Of a stretch of DNA of 64,000 nt, positions 48,637 to 56,996 are shown piece by piece. Origin of the DNA: DATJMJ01 sp035503915 (GTDB taxonomy: Bacteria > Actinomycetota > Acidimicrobiia > Acidimicrobiales > Palsa-688); NCBI GenBank assembly GCA_035503915.1, contig DATJSU010000049.1:186001-250000 (forward strand), given 5' to 3'. A program made the position numbers and the translations under genes. Positions within the stretch are counted from its first letter, which is position 1. Every line of letters begins with the position of its first letter. The notes beneath the pieces were generated by a model. The model did not search any database. It saw only the letters and a program-made list of their open reading frames with translations, and was not told where the DNA came from.

Positions 48637-50010
48637 ATGAAAACTAATAAAAGCCCGGAGCGAGATTTTGTATGGGGCGTCGCCACCGCGGCGTACCAGA
48701 TAGAAGGATGGCCTCTCGCAGACGGTGCCGGCAGCTGCATCTGGCACGAGTTCTCTCACACCCCCGGTACCGTTTACAAGGGACAGAACGGCGATTTCGC
48801 TGCTGACCACTACCACAGATGGCGAGAAGATGTCGCGCTCATGGCGCGCCTGGGCATCGGGGCGTATCGGTTCTCAGTTCGCTGGCCACGGGTCCTCCCC
48901 GACGGCAGGGGTCCGGTCAACGCCGCCGGCATCGCCTTTTATGACCGGCTGGTAGACGCGTTGCTAGAGGCAGGCATCGTCCCGTTCGTCACGTTGTTCC
49001 ACTGGGACCTCCCCTCGGCCCTGTTCCGGCTCGGCGGTTGGTCGAACCCCGAGATCGCGGGCTGGTTCGCTGACTACTGCACCGTCGTTGCCGATGCCCT
49101 CGGCGATCGTGTCAGAAACTGGGTAACCCTCAACGAGCCTTTCGTAGTCTCTGCCGAAGGCCATCTGGCAGGGGCACATGCTCCCGGCATGCGCAACATT
49201 TTCCAAGCCATGTCCTCGGTGCATAACCAGCTCCGGGCACATACGGCTGGTTTCCACGCTCTGAAAGCACACGACAGCCTGGCATCGGTGGGCCTGGTTG
49301 CGCACAATTCCGCTGTTTGGCCGAGCAGCGAGAGTGAAAAGGACGTGCTCGCGACGGAGCGGGCCGAGGCCTGGCACAATTTCCCGCTCTTCCTCGACCC
49401 ACTCGTCCATGGGCGCTACCCTCGAGCTCTGGAAGACCGGCTCGCGCCGTTCCTGCCGCCTGGTTACGAGGACGACATGGAAGCGATACAGGCTCCCCCG
49501 GACTTCGTCGGCCTCAACTACTACCAGGGTTACCGAGCCCGCCACAGCGACCGTAACTGGCTCGGCTACTCGCGCGTGGTAACCCCGGAAGCTCCTCACA
49601 CGACGATGAACTGGGCGATCGAGCCTGAGGGGCTTTACAGGGTGATCACCCAGGCGCACGAACAGTACAAGTTGCCTGCGATCTATATCACCGAAAACGG
49701 TGCTTCCTTCGAGGACCACGTTGTCAACGGCGCAGTGCACGACTCTGCTCGTCAGGCTTACCTACGTTCCCACATCTCTTCTACACTGAGAGCTCGCGAT
49801 GAAGGGGTACCCGTGAAGGGTTATTTCGTCTGGTCACTGCTGGACAATTTCGAATGGGCACTTGGGTACTCCAAGCGCTTCGGCCTTGTTTACGTTGATT
49901 TCCAGACTCAGGAGAGAACGGTCAAGGACAGCGGGCTGTGGTACTCAGAGGTAGCTCGTTCTGGTTTGCTCCCCAAGGAAATGGCTCGTACGCGCGGGCC
50001 CGAGATCTGA
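48637..50010 (+). CDS. beta-glucosidase, glycoside hydrolase family 1
   Basis: 457 residues, no signal peptide, so cytoplasmic: splits imported beta-glucosides to monosaccharides. Family-1 hallmarks: FVWGVATAAYQIEG, the acid/base Glu167 in NWVTLNEPFV, the nucleophile Glu353 in YITENGAS, and WSLLDNFEWALGYSKRFGL near the end. ATG 48637 is chosen because AGGAG lies seven bases before it; an in-frame start at 48577 would overlap the ATPase gene. The first ~25 codons use more A/T than the neighbours, perhaps a sign of later acquisition. It ends at a 14-base palindrome shared with the convergent ROK gene. Confidence 0.95.
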   Translation: MKTNKSPERDFVWGVATAAYQIEGWPLADGAGSCIWHEFSHTPGTVYKGQNGDFAADHYHRWREDVALMARLGIGAYRFSVRWPRVLPDGRGPVNAAGIAFYDRLVDALLEAGIVPFVTLFHWDLPSALFRLGGWSNPEIAGWFADYCTVVADALGDRVRNWVTLNEPFVVSAEGHLAGAHAPGMRNIFQAMSSVHNQLRAHTAGFHALKAHDSLASVGLVAHNSAVWPSSESEKDVLATERAEAWHNFPLFLDPLVHGRYPRALEDRLAPFLPPGYEDDMEAIQAPPDFVGLNYYQGYRARHSDRNWLGYSRVVTPEAPHTTMNWAIEPEGLYRVITQAHEQYKLPAIYITENGASFEDHVVNGAVHDSARQAYLRSHISSTLRARDEGVPVKGYFVWSLLDNFEWALGYSKRFGLVYVDFQTQERTVKDSGLWYSEVARSGLLPKEMARTRGPEI

Positions 50011-50020
50011 AGATCTTCAG
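50007..50020. repeat. 14-base perfect palindrome covering two convergent stops
   Basis: CTGAAGATCTTCAG contains the TGA of the GH1 gene and, on the other strand, the TGA of the ROK gene. It could serve as a weak bidirectional end signal or protein site; no loop, so it is not a classical terminator. Confidence 0.6.
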
Positions 50021-51279
50021 CTGAGCGCGGGTAACCGGCGCTTAGCAGTGAGCGGTACCGGCGGCACGCCACCGTTGGCCAGGAGCGCGTCGACCACCAG
50101 CATCGAGGCTCCCAAGGCGACCGCCTCGACACCCAGTTGGCCAACCTCGATGCGCACTCCGCCGGCAGCGTACGCAAGGGCTTGTTGTGAGACCACCCTT
50201 TTTATTTCCCCAAGCAATGGTGGCCCGAGCTTGAGCCCTATCCAGCCACCGATCACAACCTTTTGCGGGTTGAAGAGGTTGACCAGGTTGGCGACGCCCG
50301 TGCCGAAGTATGTTGCGGTGTTCTTGAGCGCTGCAGCCGCCGCGGGGTTGGAGCGGGACGCTTCGGAAAAGCGGTCCGCCCACTCTTCGGAGTCCGGGTC
50401 CGACAGGCGCGAAGCGTCTGGGTCGCAGCGGTACCACTCCTCGAGGAGGGCTTGGGACCCAATGTAAGCCTCGATGCAGCCCGCGCCCCCGCACCGGCAG
50501 CGTCTCCCTCCGACTACCACGCAGGTGTGGCCCCACTCGCCAGCGCTCGAAGTCGCTCCACGGTAGATCGTCCCGTCCGTGAATATTGCCGCCCCAACCC
50601 CGGTGCCCCAGAGCGTCACGACAGCGTGGTTCACCCCGCGCCCAGCGCCAAGCCACATCTCGGCCTGGCCGAAGGCCTTGGCGCCATTGTCAGCAAAGAC
50701 CGGGACGCCGAGACGTGCGGCCATCGGCTCCAGGGGGACGTCGCGCCAACCGATGTTCGGTGCGTGCACTCTCAGTTGGCCCTCGTGGCGGCCGACCATG
50801 CCGGGGACCGCGACCCCGACGCCAAGGAGCGGCCCGTGGTCCCCCGTGCTCGCGAGGTCGGCCCTCAGAGCCTCAACCGCCCCATTGATCTCTTCGACGA
50901 CAAGATCCGGATCGTGGTGCTGTGGGTGCATGGCGACATCAGCGGCTCGGACTACACGCATTTTCATGTCAAACGCCTCGACCCGGATGCGGGTTTCCCC
51001 GACTTCTACCCCAACCACTGTTGCGAAATCGGGGTTGACTTCGAGCTGCACGCGTGGACGCCCGCCGTCGGACTCCTCGAGACCTACCTCGCAAATGACA
51101 CCCTCTTCAAGGAGGGCGGCGGCGACATTGGTGACGCTCCCGCCGCTCAGGCCTGTGAGCTGTGCAAGCACCACGCGGTTGAGCGGTCCTTCCAGGAACA
51201 GCCTGCGCAACACGAGGGAGCGGTTCACCCGTCGCAGGTCCCTAACCGTCGCTCTCGTCCGGGATGTAAAGGCAGCCAC
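50017..51279 (-). CDS. ROK-family transcriptional regulator
   Basis: 420 residues. N-terminal winged helix (VLRRLFLEGPLNRVVLAQLT, then GLSGGSVTNVAAALLEEGV), followed by the ROK sugar-kinase-like fold: VVGVEVGETRIRVEAFD, VFADNGAKAFGQAEMW and the zinc motif GHTCVVVGGRRCRCGGAGC. The kinase-type catalytic Asp lies in ADNGAKA where kinases have DN-D; the domain probably senses a sugar. Such regulators (NagC/XylR/Mlc-like) repress sugar uptake genes. Convergent with the beta-glucosidase, so a local regulator of the ABC-GH1 operon is likely. Start GTG 51279; upstream AACTAAGTT is a weak operator candidate. Confidence 0.9.
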   Translation of the reverse strand: MAAFTSRTRATVRDLRRVNRSLVLRRLFLEGPLNRVVLAQLTGLSGGSVTNVAAALLEEGVICEVGLEESDGGRPRVQLEVNPDFATVVGVEVGETRIRVEAFDMKMRVVRAADVAMHPQHHDPDLVVEEINGAVEALRADLASTGDHGPLLGVGVAVPGMVGRHEGQLRVHAPNIGWRDVPLEPMAARLGVPVFADNGAKAFGQAEMWLGAGRGVNHAVVTLWGTGVGAAIFTDGTIYRGATSSAGEWGHTCVVVGGRRCRCGGAGCIEAYIGSQALLEEWYRCDPDASRLSDPDSEEWADRFSEASRSNPAAAAALKNTATYFGTGVANLVNLFNPQKVVIGGWIGLKLGPPLLGEIKRVVSQQALAYAAGGVRIEVGQLGVEAVALGASMLVVDALLANGGVPPVPLTAKRRLPALS

Positions 51280-51382
51280 TTCGTTTACAACTTAGTTCAG
51301 GCCTCGAAGGGCTCAAGCCGAGGGCCAGGTTTTCTTGTCATTGAGGTCTGGGACTGTCCTCGAGCTTCGCCAAGCTCACGGT

Positions 51383-51619
51383 GTGACCAACCCAAATTTG
51401 ATAGAGGCGCTTGCACGCGCACACCAGCAAGATCTTCGCCGTCACGCGAAGCGCCCCCTTGGCGCGCTCTCGGCAGTTGGGCACCCTTCGCTCGCAGAGA
51501 GCGTACCTGCGAGCGGCAAGGTGGTGCTCTTGCGCCCGGTGGCTCGGGCAGGAGCGCCACGCGCCAAGGTCGTGACCGTGCGCCCAGGCCGCCCCAAGCA
51601 GGGTGCCACGGTGGCTTGA
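51383..51619 (+). CDS. possible small basic protein (78 aa)
   Basis: GTG 51383 opens a frame reading MTNPNLIEALARAHQQDLRR and then ~58 residues that are Ala/Arg/Val/Pro-rich with repeated valine strands (GKVVLLRPVARAG, RAKVVTVRPG). The N-terminus resembles that of the small minus-strand protein at 39373 (N-P-x-L-x-E, then L-R-R-x-A). No RBS is seen. It lies in the 422-base gap between the ROK regulator and the FUSC gene. Coding status is uncertain. Confidence 0.35.
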   Translation: MTNPNLIEALARAHQQDLRRHAKRPLGALSAVGHPSLAESVPASGKVVLLRPVARAGAPRAKVVTVRPGRPKQGATVA

Positions 51620-51701
51620 GGTCACTATGGCCCTGGCAAGCTACCAAGACGTTGGCACCGACGCCAACGTCCTCGCCCCGGACGTGGGAGCCCGGGAAGC
51701 C

Positions 51702-52892
51702 TCACCCTGGGGGACCAAAGAGCGTCCGCCAGCGGGGCGACCGCGTCAGGCCGGGGGGCGCCTCCTCATGGATTTCTTCGGCGATGCGGTGAGCGTCTAC
51801 CGCCGCCGCCGTTACGGAGGCGGCAGCTAGCGGGGAGAGCGACGAGCCGTGGAGGGCCGAGAGAAGCCGCTCGTACATCTCCGAAGCAGTGTTCCTCATC
51901 GGGGACGGGCCGGAAATGAGCTCGCCAAGAGCGCCGGCGGCGGCATCGGAGGAGGTCGATGGGGTCGCCCAGGCCCACGTTTCGAGCTCGTCTGCGACTT
52001 CGTGCAGTAGCTCAGCCAGCGCGGCCGAGACCTCTCTCGGGAACCTTTCGCCCTTAGGCGCCTCTGCAATGGAGCGTGCGATCCCGCGAACTTGGCGTTC
52101 CACCAAATGCAACGTGGCCATAGCGCCGACCAAGCCGAAGATGACCGACCTCTGGTGACGGCCCGAAGGATGCCAGCGCGTGCCCTCTTCGGCGTGGGCG
52201 ACCATGTCGTCGGCCGTGGTTACCTCCTCGCTCAGCCGGCGAGCAGTGGCGAGGTTCTCGTCCCTCATGCCGGGAACCGCCTCGGCGACTGTTCCTGACA
52301 TACCGCGGAGGAGCTTCGCGAGCGAACGCGCGAACTCAGCGACTGCCACCTGTGCCCTCTCCAAGTTCGTCGGAGGGAAGAGAACGAGGTTGACCCCGAT
52401 GCCGCAGGCAGCGCCAATGGCAGTATCTACCACCCGGTCCAACCCGTAAGAGCCAGTCGTGGCGCCGAGGACCAGGACGAGCAGGGCGCTCACGGGGACT
52501 TGGACCGACCCTTGGACGCCTAGGCGCAAAGCGCGACCCGCGAGCAGCGAGATGAAGATGAGGAGCGCGATCGACCAGGCGTGGATGCCTGCGAGCCGCG
52601 CGAAACCGAGCGCGACGAGCACGCCCACGACCACCCCGAGCACTCTTTGCAGCCCGCGGGACACCGATTCCCAAATAGTGACCTGCACGGTCAAAAGAGC
52701 CGCCAGTGGCGCGAACACCGGGAACTGGTTGCCGAGCAGGTCCGCTGCGATAAACCACGAAACGCCTGCCGCGAAGCCTGTTTTCGCCGCGTACAGGACC
52801 GGGGTAGCGCCGAGCTCGGCGAAGGTCCTCCGCAGCTCGGCGAACGGCCAGCCCAGGAAACCCTGCCCGTGCTCCGGCGCCCGCACGTTCAC
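51702..52892 (-). CDS. FUSC-family membrane protein (aromatic acid exporter-like)
   Basis: 396 residues from GTG 52892, seven bases after the OsmC stop. Six hydrophobic helices in the first ~180 residues (FAAGVSWFIAADLLGNQFPVF, LGVVVGVLVALGFARLAGIH, AWSIALLIFISLLAGRALRL), as in the FUSC/ArAE efflux families, then a long helical cytoplasmic domain with coiled-coil character (LATARRLSEEVTTADDMVAH, HLVERQVRGIARSIAEAPKG). The frame continues upstream into osmC, so the start is a choice from gene spacing. Role: probable efflux or stress-related membrane protein; substrate unknown. Last gene of a five-gene minus-strand run. Confidence 0.8.
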   Translation of the reverse strand: MNVRAPEHGQGFLGWPFAELRRTFAELGATPVLYAAKTGFAAGVSWFIAADLLGNQFPVFAPLAALLTVQVTIWESVSRGLQRVLGVVVGVLVALGFARLAGIHAWSIALLIFISLLAGRALRLGVQGSVQVPVSALLVLVLGATTGSYGLDRVVDTAIGAACGIGVNLVLFPPTNLERAQVAVAEFARSLAKLLRGMSGTVAEAVPGMRDENLATARRLSEEVTTADDMVAHAEEGTRWHPSGRHQRSVIFGLVGAMATLHLVERQVRGIARSIAEAPKGERFPREVSAALAELLHEVADELETWAWATPSTSSDAAAGALGELISGPSPMRNTASEMYERLLSALHGSSLSPLAAASVTAAAVDAHRIAEEIHEEAPPGLTRSPRWRTLFGPPG

Positions 52893-52899
52893 GCCAAGC

Positions 52900-53325
52900 T
52901 CACTGCACGAGGGAAGCCTCGAGGGTGATCTCAGGTACGCCCGCGAGGGCGCGACTGACTGGGCACCCTGCTTTGGCTGCTCGCGCATGCTCCTGGAAAG
53001 CTTCAGCGCTCATTCCCGGCACCCGTCCCTCGGTGACAAGTGCGATCGTCGTGATCGTTGCCTTGCCGTCCACGGGCCGGAGGGTGACTGTCGCTTCGGT
53101 CCGGACCGAACTGGCGGGGGCCCCGGCTTCAGCGAGCATGTTGGCCAGAGCCATCGAGAAACATGCTGCGTGAGCCGCCGCAATGAGCTGCTCGGGGTTT
53201 GCGCCTGGGCCGTCTTCGAAGCGCGACTTATATGTGTACCCGCCACTGATCGAGCTCCCTGCTTCGAAGGTGCCGCTCCCGCCCTTGAGGTCACCCTTCC
53301 ACTCCGCTGTCGCCTTTGCCGGCAT
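52900..53325 (-). CDS. osmC: OsmC/Ohr-family peroxiredoxin-like hydroperoxide reductase
   Basis: 141 residues. The two redox cysteines are Cys55 (AHAACFSMALANML) and Cys121 (AAKAGCPVSRAL), both in family-typical settings; the N-terminus (ATAEWKGDLKGGSGTFEAG) is of the OsmC subgroup. It reduces organic hydroperoxides using dithiols. ATG 53325 has AAAGGAG six bases upstream. It follows the epimerase gene by 107 bases and abuts the FUSC gene, so a stress-linked subunit of the operon is plausible. Confidence 0.92.
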   Translation of the reverse strand: MPAKATAEWKGDLKGGSGTFEAGSSISGGYTYKSRFEDGPGANPEQLIAAAHAACFSMALANMLAEAGAPASSVRTEATVTLRPVDGKATITTIALVTEGRVPGMSAEAFQEHARAAKAGCPVSRALAGVPEITLEASLVQ

Positions 53326-53432
53326 TGACGCGCTCCTTTCCTTGTGCCAATTGCCCAGGGACCCTAGCGGCTGCGAGCGTCTTTGGGGAGCCCGGAGTAG
53401 GGCGCCGGGCGGGCCCGGCCGCTGCCTGCTGG

Positions 53433-54671
53433 CTATGGGGCACCCGCAGCTATGCCGCCCAACCGCTCGACGACCTCGAAACAAGCCCTGCTGTTGTGGT
53501 AGGGGCATTTCCAAGCGCCCACCTTGGGGAGACCGGGGTCGGGGCGGCCTTTGCTGTCAACCTTCCAGAACCATTCCCCGTACCGGTGGTCGAGGATGTA
53601 CGCAGCGATGAAATCCCAAATGCGGGCTGCCGTTTGCAGGTGCTCGGCTTGGCCAGTGAGCTGGAACGCACTGACGAAGCCCACGACCCCCTCGGCCTGC
53701 GGCCACCAATGGCGGTCGGTGTCGAGGTGCCCTCCGCCGCGCCGTTCGTAGAGGACAGAACCGTCCTCTGCCAAGCCTTCACGCGCTACCGCTCCGGCCA
53801 GTTGGAGAGCCATCTCGCGCGCGCTGCGCACCATCTCCGGCCTCGCTAACGCCAAGGCGGCTTCGACAAGCAGCCAGCTCGCTTCGATATCGTGGCCGAA
53901 AGAGGTGCCAGGAGAGGTCGAGGCCCAGTCCTCGTCAAAGAAAAGTCGCAGATGTGCTGCGCTTGGGTCAAAAATGCGGTCCTTGATAACCTCGAAGACT
54001 TTTTCCAGGTCCTCTCCCAGTTCCGGCCGGGGCAAAGCGGTGTACGCGTTCGTATAAGCCTCTAAAACGTGTATGTGGGTGTTCATTGACTTGGCGACGT
54101 CCGGGTCTTCTTCGCCAAGCCTGCTTCGTCCGAGGGGGCGCCAGTCACGAGTGAAGGCCTCGTGGTAGCCGCCATAAATCGCGTCTTTGGCTTGCTCGAG
54201 GATTGTGTACTGGTTGTGCACCAATGCCAAAGCGTCTTCGCGGCCGGTGGCCCGGGCGTACTCGGAGAGCCCATAGAGCGCAAAGGCCTGCCCGTAGGTC
54301 TGTTTCGTTGTATGGACAGGTTTGCCCCAGGCGTCTACCGATAGGAAGTAGCCACCGTATTGTTCGTCCCAAAAGTGTTCGCGCAGGTACTCGGCGGCGC
54401 GGTCCGCCATTTGAAGGTCTTCTGGGCGAGCGGAGTGCCTGTATGCCCGCGAAAACGACCAGAGTATGCGCGCATTTAGGACCAAACCTTTGGGAGCTGT
54501 GGCGTCCACCTCGAGGTTGTTCGTGACCGAGCTGTAAAAGCCGCCACGCTCGCGGTCCACGGTATTGGCACGCCAAAACTCGAGAATGTTCCCGAGCTCA
54601 GATCTGGCGCGTGCAACGAGGCCCTTCGCTGTCGCAGCCTCGGCCGTTGCGGCGGCCACTACCTCACCCAT
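53433..54671 (-). CDS. AGE-family sugar epimerase, cellobiose 2-epimerase-like
   Basis: 412 residues, (alpha/alpha)6-barrel, the usual length of cellobiose 2-epimerases. Active-site histidines: His199/His201 in KSMNTHIHVLEAY (the SMNTHIH motif of cellobiose 2-epimerases), His260 in GHDIEASWLL, His321 followed by WWPQAEGVVG, and CPYHNSRACFEV near the end. N-terminal FWRANTVDRERGGFYSSV is also typical. It would convert the reducing-end glucose of cellobiose to mannose, or act as a mannose isomerase. With the beta-glucoside transporter and GH1 enzyme 3 kb away, a role in disaccharide use is likely. Nine bases after the cupin gene. Confidence 0.87.
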   Translation of the reverse strand: MGEVVAAATAEAATAKGLVARARSELGNILEFWRANTVDRERGGFYSSVTNNLEVDATAPKGLVLNARILWSFSRAYRHSARPEDLQMADRAAEYLREHFWDEQYGGYFLSVDAWGKPVHTTKQTYGQAFALYGLSEYARATGREDALALVHNQYTILEQAKDAIYGGYHEAFTRDWRPLGRSRLGEEDPDVAKSMNTHIHVLEAYTNAYTALPRPELGEDLEKVFEVIKDRIFDPSAAHLRLFFDEDWASTSPGTSFGHDIEASWLLVEAALALARPEMVRSAREMALQLAGAVAREGLAEDGSVLYERRGGGHLDTDRHWWPQAEGVVGFVSAFQLTGQAEHLQTAARIWDFIAAYILDHRYGEWFWKVDSKGRPDPGLPKVGAWKCPYHNSRACFEVVERLGGIAAGAP

Positions 54672-54680
54672 GTTCGTGAG

Positions 54681-55091
54681 CTAACTCGGCACCTGCGGCG
54701 AAAGTTCGTGGCCCGTTGTGATGCCCACATAGCTGGGTACCTCGCCTTCGTGGCTGTCGCCGGTCGTCGATGTGCCCGTTGGCTCGAACATCAAGATCGA
54801 GCCTCCATTGGAGGATGGTTTGTGCACGGTCCCCTTGGGGACGACGAAGATATCCCCTTTTTCGAGCGTGACCGTCCGCTCGGCGCCAGTGGAGCCGCGC
54901 AAACTTACTGCAAAATCTCCTTCGAGCACAAGGAAAAACTCGTCCGTGTGCTCGTGGGTATGCCAGACGTGGTCCCCCTTGGCATGCGCTACACGGACGT
55001 CGTAGTCGTTGACCCGTGCGATGATCCGCGGGCTGTACACGTCCTCAAAGGAGGCGAGGGCTTCAGACAAATTGACGTGCTCTCGTGGCAT
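54681..55091 (-). CDS. cupin-domain protein
   Basis: 136 residues, single beta-barrel cupin. Metal ligands: His-x-His in HVWHTHEHTDEFFLVLEG and the second motif GDIFVVPKGTVHKP, with Glu and His in the right order. ATG 55091 follows AAAGG/GAGGAAG. The frame is open further upstream antisense to the deformylase. Cupins next to sugar epimerases are often sugar-phosphate isomerases or dioxygenases; this one is too short and generic to assign. Fourteen bases downstream of peptide deformylase. Confidence 0.85.
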   Translation of the reverse strand: MPREHVNLSEALASFEDVYSPRIIARVNDYDVRVAHAKGDHVWHTHEHTDEFFLVLEGDFAVSLRGSTGAERTVTLEKGDIFVVPKGTVHKPSSNGGSILMFEPTGTSTTGDSHEGEVPSYVGITTGHELSPQVPS

Positions 55092-55105
55092 GTCACCTTT
55101 CTTCC

Positions 55106-55726
55106 TCAGGCGCTTGTCGCTGGGAGCTCGAAGGCCAATGCTCGCGACACCTCTTGCACGTCCCGGCCGGCCCAGTTGGCTAAGTAGTTTTCCGTTGTCG
55201 ACAACGAGCGCGCGATCGCTCGGTCGAGGTAGAGCGTACCGCCCAAGTGGTCGATCTCGTGCTGCACGATCCGTGCCGGCCATCCGTTGTACTGCCTCGA
55301 GAAAGGCTCGCCCTGCTCGTCGAGAGCCTCCACTCGGACGCTGCGGTACCGGTTCACCACCGCTGTGAGCCCTGGGATGCTGAGGCAACCTTCGTAGAAG
55401 GCGGCGGTACCTTCGCTTCTGAGAGCTATCAGCGACGGGTTGACGAGCACGGTGAAGGGCAGGGCGGTCCTTTGCCGGGCGGCCAGGTCAGTAGCGCTCG
55501 CTTGGCCCCAGCGCTCTGGGCCGTCTTGGATGACGGCCAACTGCAGCGGTACGCCTACCTGAGGGGCGGCCAGGCCGACGCCGGGGGCAGCTTCCATCGT
55601 GGCGCGCATTTCGGAGATCAACCGGGCCATGGCGGGCGTCCCGAGCTCGCTCAGGTCGACCCGCTCAGCAGGGTGCCGGAGGGCCCGGTCCCCGCACATC
55701 ACGATCGGTAGGATGTCCACTGGCAT
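55106..55726 (-). CDS. def: peptide deformylase
   Basis: Removes the formyl group from nascent proteins. 206 residues. Metal and active-site motifs are complete: GVGLAAPQVGV (motif 1), EGCLSIPG (motif 2, Cys ligand) and QHEIDHLGG (motif 3, HExxH-like). ATG 55726 (MPVDILPIVMCGDRAL) is preferred over an in-frame TTG three codons upstream. Lower conservation in the loop after residue 70 (ERWGQASATDLAARQRT) suggests the actinobacterial type with an insert. First gene of the five-gene minus-strand run to the FUSC gene; probably one of two def genes, as it is not beside fmt. Confidence 0.92.
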   Translation of the reverse strand: MPVDILPIVMCGDRALRHPAERVDLSELGTPAMARLISEMRATMEAAPGVGLAAPQVGVPLQLAVIQDGPERWGQASATDLAARQRTALPFTVLVNPSLIALRSEGTAAFYEGCLSIPGLTAVVNRYRSVRVEALDEQGEPFSRQYNGWPARIVQHEIDHLGGTLYLDRAIARSLSTTENYLANWAGRDVQEVSRALAFELPATSA

Positions 55727-55786
55727 CGAGCACAAGCTAATGTGCCCTGCGGTTGCGGGACAACCAAGGCGGGTGGGAAGCGCCCG

Positions 55787-56044
55787 TCAGGCCGAATAAT
55801 CGCGAGACCTCAGCGCGTGCGGAGGTCCCTGCCCCAGGCGTTCAGGAGCGATGGCCGTGCCAGGCTGGGTGCCCGCGTAGGAGACCGAAAAGCCCGTGAC
55901 ATTACCGTTCACGCCGGTTGAATAGGGCGACGGCGTAGGCACTTTTTGGCCAGCCTGTTCCATCGTTATCTCGTACCACGACCCGAGGTTGCCGGTCTGG
56001 CTCAGGTTGCTGAAGGTTACCCCGGCTGGCCTCCGGAGGCATTT
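55787..56044 (-). pseudogene. remnant of a gene lacking its 5' end
   Basis: An open minus-strand frame of 86 codons, closed upstream by TGA (56045-56047) and without ATG, GTG or TTG before its middle. The translation looks like real protein: VTFSNLSQTGNLGSWYEITM, then Pro/Ser and Asn/Gly-rich stretches (YSTGVNGNVTGFSVSYAG) and an Arg-rich end. Codon choice fits the genome. I do not recognise the family; the Ser/Thr/Asn-rich look suggests a secreted protein. A short upstream reading (PQYAPQPSNTVFPNLTLV, near 56130-56190) in another frame may be part of the same decayed gene. The rest of 55727-56210 holds nothing clear. Confidence 0.4.
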
Positions 56045-56210
56045 TCATAAGGCGCGAGCGGGCACGTGCCAACCCCGAAGTACCACACGGCCTAGAGTTG
56101 GTGGCGTAAATTACCGGGAACGAAGTTCGTTTTTGCGGTTGACCAGGGTCAAGTTCGGGAACACCGTGTTACTGGGCTGCGGTGCGTATTGGGGTTGTGC
56201 GGAGCTTTAC

Positions 56211-56996
56211 CTAAATATCGCGGCGGACGGAAGTGGCGCCTGCCAAGGCGCAGAGAAGGGCCGCCACCCCGGCCACGAGCGCGGCGGCCGCTGCAAAGGG
56301 TAGTGGTGACCCTCCGTTCACCCCATGAGCGGGGCCGAAAGCCGCGTTACCGAGCTTGATCCCGGCCATCGTCGTTGCCGCGGTGTAGGGCAGGTAGGCC
56401 CGCACCGAGGTGAAAAGGCCGCCGATTACCGACTCGACGGCTAAGCCCCACATAAGGACCGTCACTATGCCGGCCACCTGAGAGCGCAGTAGCGAACCGA
56501 GCCCAACGCCTATGGCTGCGAAAATGCCCGCACCGAGGCATGTGCCGGCGGCGTGGCCGATCAACGTGCTGGCTGGCACCAAGCGCGGGTCGGCCGCCCC
56601 CGCGGCTGCGCCGAGCCCGATGGCGATGGCGACGGCCGAAGCCGTCAGCCCGAAAACGGCGCCGCCCGCCGCTGCGGCAAGAGCCTTCGCTGCCAGTACA
56701 CGCTCACGGCGCGGCTCAGCCAGGTACGTTAGGGCGGTCGTGGAGTGCCTGTGCTCGCCGCTTGCCACCAGCACGCCGAGGACGGCGGCAAATAGTAGCG
56801 ACCAGCTCGTTGTGGTCGTGACGATCGATTGGCCCGCCGCCGTGGAAAGCGCGGCTACACCGCTCCCCGTGGCCCCCGCCCTCGACGCTTCTATGGCAGT
56901 GAACAGGGCGCCGAGTGCTGCCACGGCCGCCCAAAGGCCGTAAGTGACGCGCACAGTGCGCAACTTGAACAGTTCGAAACGTGTCAGGAGCGCCAT
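56211..56996 (-). CDS. ABC-2-type exporter permease
   Basis: 261 residues with about six hydrophobic helices (VTYGLWAAVAALGALFTAI, SWSLLFAAVLGVLVASGEHR, LAAAAGGAVFGLTASAVAIA and others). The EHRHSTTALTYLAEPRRERV cytoplasmic loop between helices 2 and 3 is typical of ABC-2 transporters with a dedicated ATPase. Its start overlaps the ATPase gene by 13 bases. The adjacent plus-strand kinase/regulator pair (57935-59934) probably controls it. Substrate unknown; antimicrobial or lipid export is possible. Confidence 0.9.
   Translation of the reverse strand: MALLTRFELFKLRTVRVTYGLWAAVAALGALFTAIEASRAGATGSGVAALSTAAGQSIVTTTTSWSLLFAAVLGVLVASGEHRHSTTALTYLAEPRRERVLAAKALAAAAGGAVFGLTASAVAIAIGLGAAAGAADPRLVPASTLIGHAAGTCLGAGIFAAIGVGLGSLLRSQVAGIVTVLMWGLAVESVIGGLFTSVRAYLPYTAATTMAGIKLGNAAFGPAHGVNGGSPLPFAAAAALVAGVAALLCALAGATSVRRDI

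Noticed and set aside
50263..51792. 509-codon plus-strand open frame
   Set aside because: Antisense to the ROK regulator and low-complexity; only a short part at 51383 in another frame was kept as a weak candidate.
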